Shown: positions 21,827-24,300 of the stretch, piece by piece | Layout of the letters: each line of letters begins with the position of its first letter | Position numbering within the stretch: the first letter of the stretch is position 1 | Assembly: GCA_026991065.1 (NCBI GenBank) | Contig: JALXCG010000199.1 | Location: forward strand, 1 to 24,300 | Direction: 5' to 3' | Length of the DNA stretch: 24,300 bases | Origin: Gemmatimonadota bacterium | GTDB taxonomy: Bacteria; GCA-2686955 | The notes under the pieces: generated by a model | Seen by the model: the letters and a program-made list of their open reading frames with translations, nothing else | Told to the model about the DNA's origin: nothing | Database searches by the model: none | Position numbers and translations under genes: made by a program

Positions 21827-24300
21827 TTAGTTCGACTCCAGCTTGCGGGCGATCTCGGCCACAGAATAGGCCTCAATGCGGTCATTGACCTTGATGTCGT
21901 TGAAACGATCAATTCCGATGCCGCACTCAAAGCCCTCGGCAACTTCGCGCGCATCATCCTTGAAACGCCTCAACGACGAGATGGTGCTATCAAAGATGGC
22001 AACGCCATCACGCACGACACGCGCCTTGGAATTACGGGTGATCTTCCCGGAGAGCACATGACAACCGGCAATCGATCCGACCTTTGGCACCTTGAAGACC
22101 TCGCGCACTTCGGCAACGCCATCGATCTGCTCGCGCAGTTCCGGAGCCAACAAGCCTTCGAGTGCCATGCGGACATCCGAGACGGCGTCATAGATCACGT
22201 CATAGAGGCGGATGTCCACCCTCTCCTGTGCTGCGAGTGCGCGCGCACGATCGCCGGGCCGCACATGGAAGCCGATGATCACCGCACTCGACGTCCCTGC
22301 AAGCATGACATCCGACTCGGTGATGCCACCCACTCCGCGACGGATCACCTCGACCCGCACTTCGTCGTTCGACAGGCGTTCGAGCGAATCGGAGAGGGCC
22401 TCCACCGATCCATCAACATCACCCTTCACAATGATGGGCAGGTCGCGAACACCTTGTTGCTGAGCCTGCGAGAGGAAACTGTCCAGTGTTACTTTGGCTC
22501 GCTTGAGTTCACTGGTGCGCTTGGCAGCTCCGCGCTGCGCAGCGATCTCCCGAGCCTCGCGCTCATCGCGTACGACGTGGAAAACATCACCAGCTTGCGG
22601 GACGCCGGACAGCCCCAGCACCTTCGCTGGTGAAGCAGGACCCGCAGATTTCATGGGCCGGTCCCGTTCATCGAGGAGAGCACGCACGCGGCCGTTGTGA
22701 AGTCCCGCGATCATCGCGTCGCCGGCACGAAGCGTCCCCTGCTGCACCAGCACGGTCGCCACCGGACCTTTGCCTCGGTCGAGGAACGCCTCAACCACGA
22801 CTCCGTCCGCGCGTCGATTGGGGTTCGCACGCAGTTCCAGCATCTCGGCTTCCAGGAGAATCGTCTCCAACAGGCGATCCAGACCGGTGCCCTTCTTCGC
22901 CGACACCTCGACCGCCTGAATCGGCCCTCCGAAGTCCTCCACCACAAGATTGTATTCCGTGAGCATCTGTTTGACACGTAAAGGGTTGGCGGCTGGCAGA
23001 TCGCACTTGTTGATGGCTACTACAATCGGCACCTTGGCAGCCTTGGCGTGGTCGATCGCCTCCGCCGTCTGAGGCATTACACCATCGTCCGCGGCCACAA
23101 CCAGCACCACCAGATCGGTCACCTGGGCACCGCGCATGCGCATCGCCGTAAAGGCTTCATGTCCCGGCGTGTCCATGAAGGTGATCTTGCCCCGCTTCGT
23201 CTCCACCTCGTACGCACCAATGTGCTGAGTAATGCCGCCTTTCTCTCCGCGGACAACGTTCGACCGGCGGATCTGGTCCAGGAGTGAAGTCTTGCCATGG
23301 TCGACATGCCCCATGACCGTGACGATCGGGTGCCGGCTCTCTAAGCCGCTTTCATCAACATCCTCTTCCTGGAAACGATCTTCACCGATTTCCGAGAGCG
23401 GCTGGACAGTGACGCCGAACCCATCGGCGATCATCGTGATCGTATCCATCTCCAGGCGCTGGTTGCGGGTTGCAATCACCCCGAGATTGAAAAGTTGCAG
23501 GATGATCTCGTTTTCTCCCACCTGCAGCGCCGATGCCACCTCGGAAACAGTGGCGAACTCCGCCATCTGAATCACGCGCGGCTCAGCATTCGCAACCATG
23601 GCCTCCTCATCCCGGTCGCGCTTGCGCTTTTTCCGCCGATCTCCCTTGGACATCTCGGCAAAAGTCTTGCGGACGCTCTCTTTGACTGCCCGCGTGTCGG
23701 GTTTGGTCTGCCTGGACTGGCGCTTTTTGCGCTTCTTTTCTGCGCGCCGACTCACGGCACCGGCAACGCTGGCGGAACGATCACCGCCGCGGCCGCCCCC
23801 TGGGTAGTCGGGCTGAAAGCGATTGGGCGAAGTTGTTGTGGTGCCCGCGCGATATCCACCAGTCCGGCCACCCCTGGTTCGATTGTCGCCACTGCGCCCA
23901 CCGCCGGGCCTGGGTGGTGGTGTGGCAGCGACCGGGGTCGTTGGACGGTAAAGAATGCGAGCGGTGGTCTTGGGGGCGGGAATTACGCGCACACGCCGTT
24001 TGACCGGCTCCGCCGGCTGTGGTGCCTTTGCGGGCGGCTGCCCAGCCTCCGGCTGCTCTTCAGCAGTCGGCTTGGTCGGTTGGCCTTCTCCCGTTTCCGA
24101 CGGCGCCGCCTTTTTCGCTTCAACTGGAGACTCCGCGACCGGCTCTTTCGGCGCAACAGTCTCGGCCACCGCTTTCTCCACTTGTTCGGCCACTGGGGCG
24201 TCCGGAACCGCGGGTTCGCCGGCAGCAGACTCATCCGCCGCGACGGCATCACCAAGCGCCTCCGCCACACCTTCCACAGCTTCCGCAGGCACGACAGGCA
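21827..24300 (-). CDS. infB: Translation initiation factor IF-2 (N-terminus outside window)
   Basis: About 823 residues are visible and the frame is open to the right edge; a GTG at 24292 is an internal valine, not the start. The visible N-terminal 235 residues are low complexity: Ala/Glu/Pro-rich, then a Gly/Arg-rich stretch (about 128-172) and a Lys/Arg-rich stretch (182-227). Next comes an IF2_N domain ([20 protein letters not shown], about 240-259). The G domain has P-loop GHVDHGKTS (328-336), the switch region [20 protein letters not shown] (374-381) and NKCD (428-431), followed by domains II-IV ending KLESN. IF-2 is the GTPase that places initiator tRNA on the 30S subunit and joins the 50S. 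nusA would be expected upstream, beyond 24300. Confidence 0.97.
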   Translation of the reverse strand, partial: PVVPAEAVEGVAEALGDAVAADESAAGEPAVPDAPVAEQVEKAVAETVAPKEPVAESPVEAKKAAPSETGEGQPTKPTAEEQPEAGQPPAKAPQPAEPVKRRVRVIPAPKTTARILYRPTTPVAATPPPRPGGGRSGDNRTRGGRTGGYRAGTTTTSPNRFQPDYPGGGRGGDRSASVAGAVSRRAEKKRKKRQSRQTKPDTRAVKESVRKTFAEMSKGDRRKKRKRDRDEEAMVANAEPRVIQMAEFATVSEVASALQVGENEIILQLFNLGVIATRNQRLEMDTITMIADGFGVTVQPLSEIGEDRFQEEDVDESGLESRHPIVTVMGHVDHGKTSLLDQIRRSNVVRGEKGGITQHIGAYEVETKRGKITFMDTPGHEAFTAMRMRGAQVTDLVVLVVAADDGVMPQTAEAIDHAKAAKVPIVVAINKCDLPAANPLRVKQMLTEYNLVVEDFGGPIQAVEVSAKKGTGLDRLLETILLEAEMLELRANPNRRADGVVVEAFLDRGKGPVATVLVQQGTLRAGDAMIAGLHNGRVRALLDERDRPMKSAGPASPAKVLGLSGVPQAGDVFHVVRDEREAREIAAQRGAAKRTSELKRAKVTLDSFLSQAQQQGVRDLPIIVKGDVDGSVEALSDSLERLSNDEVRVEVIRRGVGGITESDVMLAGTSSAVIIGFHVRPGDRARALAAQERVDIRLYDVIYDAVSDVRMALEGLLAPELREQIDGVAEVREVFKVPKVGSIAGCHVLSGKITRNSKARVVRDGVAIFDSTISSLRRFKDDAREVAEGFECGIGIDRFNDIKVNDRIEAYSVAEIARKLESN

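Noticed and set aside
21754-21957. Small minus-strand frame between infB and rbfA (possible DUF503-like gene).
   Set aside because: Most of it overlaps the end of infB in another frame, it has no ribosome site, and nothing in it resembles DUF503.
1-24300. CRISPR arrays, insertion sequences, prophage, toxin-antitoxin or defence genes.
   Set aside because: I saw no spaced repeats, terminal inverted repeats, transposase motifs or defence domains. The gene content is housekeeping throughout.

Overview
The window is GC-rich, densely coded bacterial chromosome carrying almost only conserved housekeeping genes. A GmhB-type heptose phosphatase, a DUF5683 protein and a SecA with a long insertion in its preprotein-binding region suggest a diderm, perhaps a deep lineage near the Fibrobacterota-Chlorobiota-Bacteroidota group (for example an Eisenbacteria- or Krumholzibacteriota-like organism). 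That placement is an inference from gene content and order, not a measured phylogeny. A tRNA-Sec gene shows that the organism probably makes selenoproteins, although none is visible here.

Layout: (1) positions 2-1567, plus strand, the 3' part of a clan GH-A-like glycoside hydrolase, ending at a hairpin shared with the convergent neighbour. (2) A minus-strand run of about 12.6 kb, read from 14268 down to 1633: yicC-gmk-rpoZ-coaBC-udg-dnaB-glmM-glmS-ridA-tRNA(Sec)-gmhB-DUF5683-sulfatase-fold protein. Several joints are ATGA stop/start overlaps (yicC/gmk, udg/dnaB, gmhB/DUF5683). The one sizeable gap, between glmM and glmS, is AT-richer and holds a direct repeat. (3) A divergent gene for an RqcH/NFACT-family protein (14411-16156, plus strand), converging on secA. 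(4) A second minus-strand run: infB (cut by the window end)-rbfA-truB-ribF, then secA after a 174-base gap with a possible promoter.

The genes combine nucleotide and cofactor supply (gmk, coaBC, ribF), replication and repair (dnaB, udg), RNA and translation functions (rpoZ, yicC, rqcH, infB, rbfA, truB) and envelope precursor synthesis (glmM-glmS for UDP-GlcNAc, gmhB for heptose, then an exported protein and a membrane-anchored alkaline-phosphatase-superfamily enzyme). The main unusual points are the tRNA-Sec gene placed 9 bases behind ridA inside a protein operon, a sulfatase-fold protein with threonine where the formylglycine cysteine should be, a GlmM with an archaeal-style sugar-binding loop, and a SecA whose C-terminus lacks the zinc motif. 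I see no mobile element, CRISPR array or defence island, and no clear new multigene system. No gene-free stretch exceeds 300 bases; the longest gaps are 174, 142, 142 and 124 bases.
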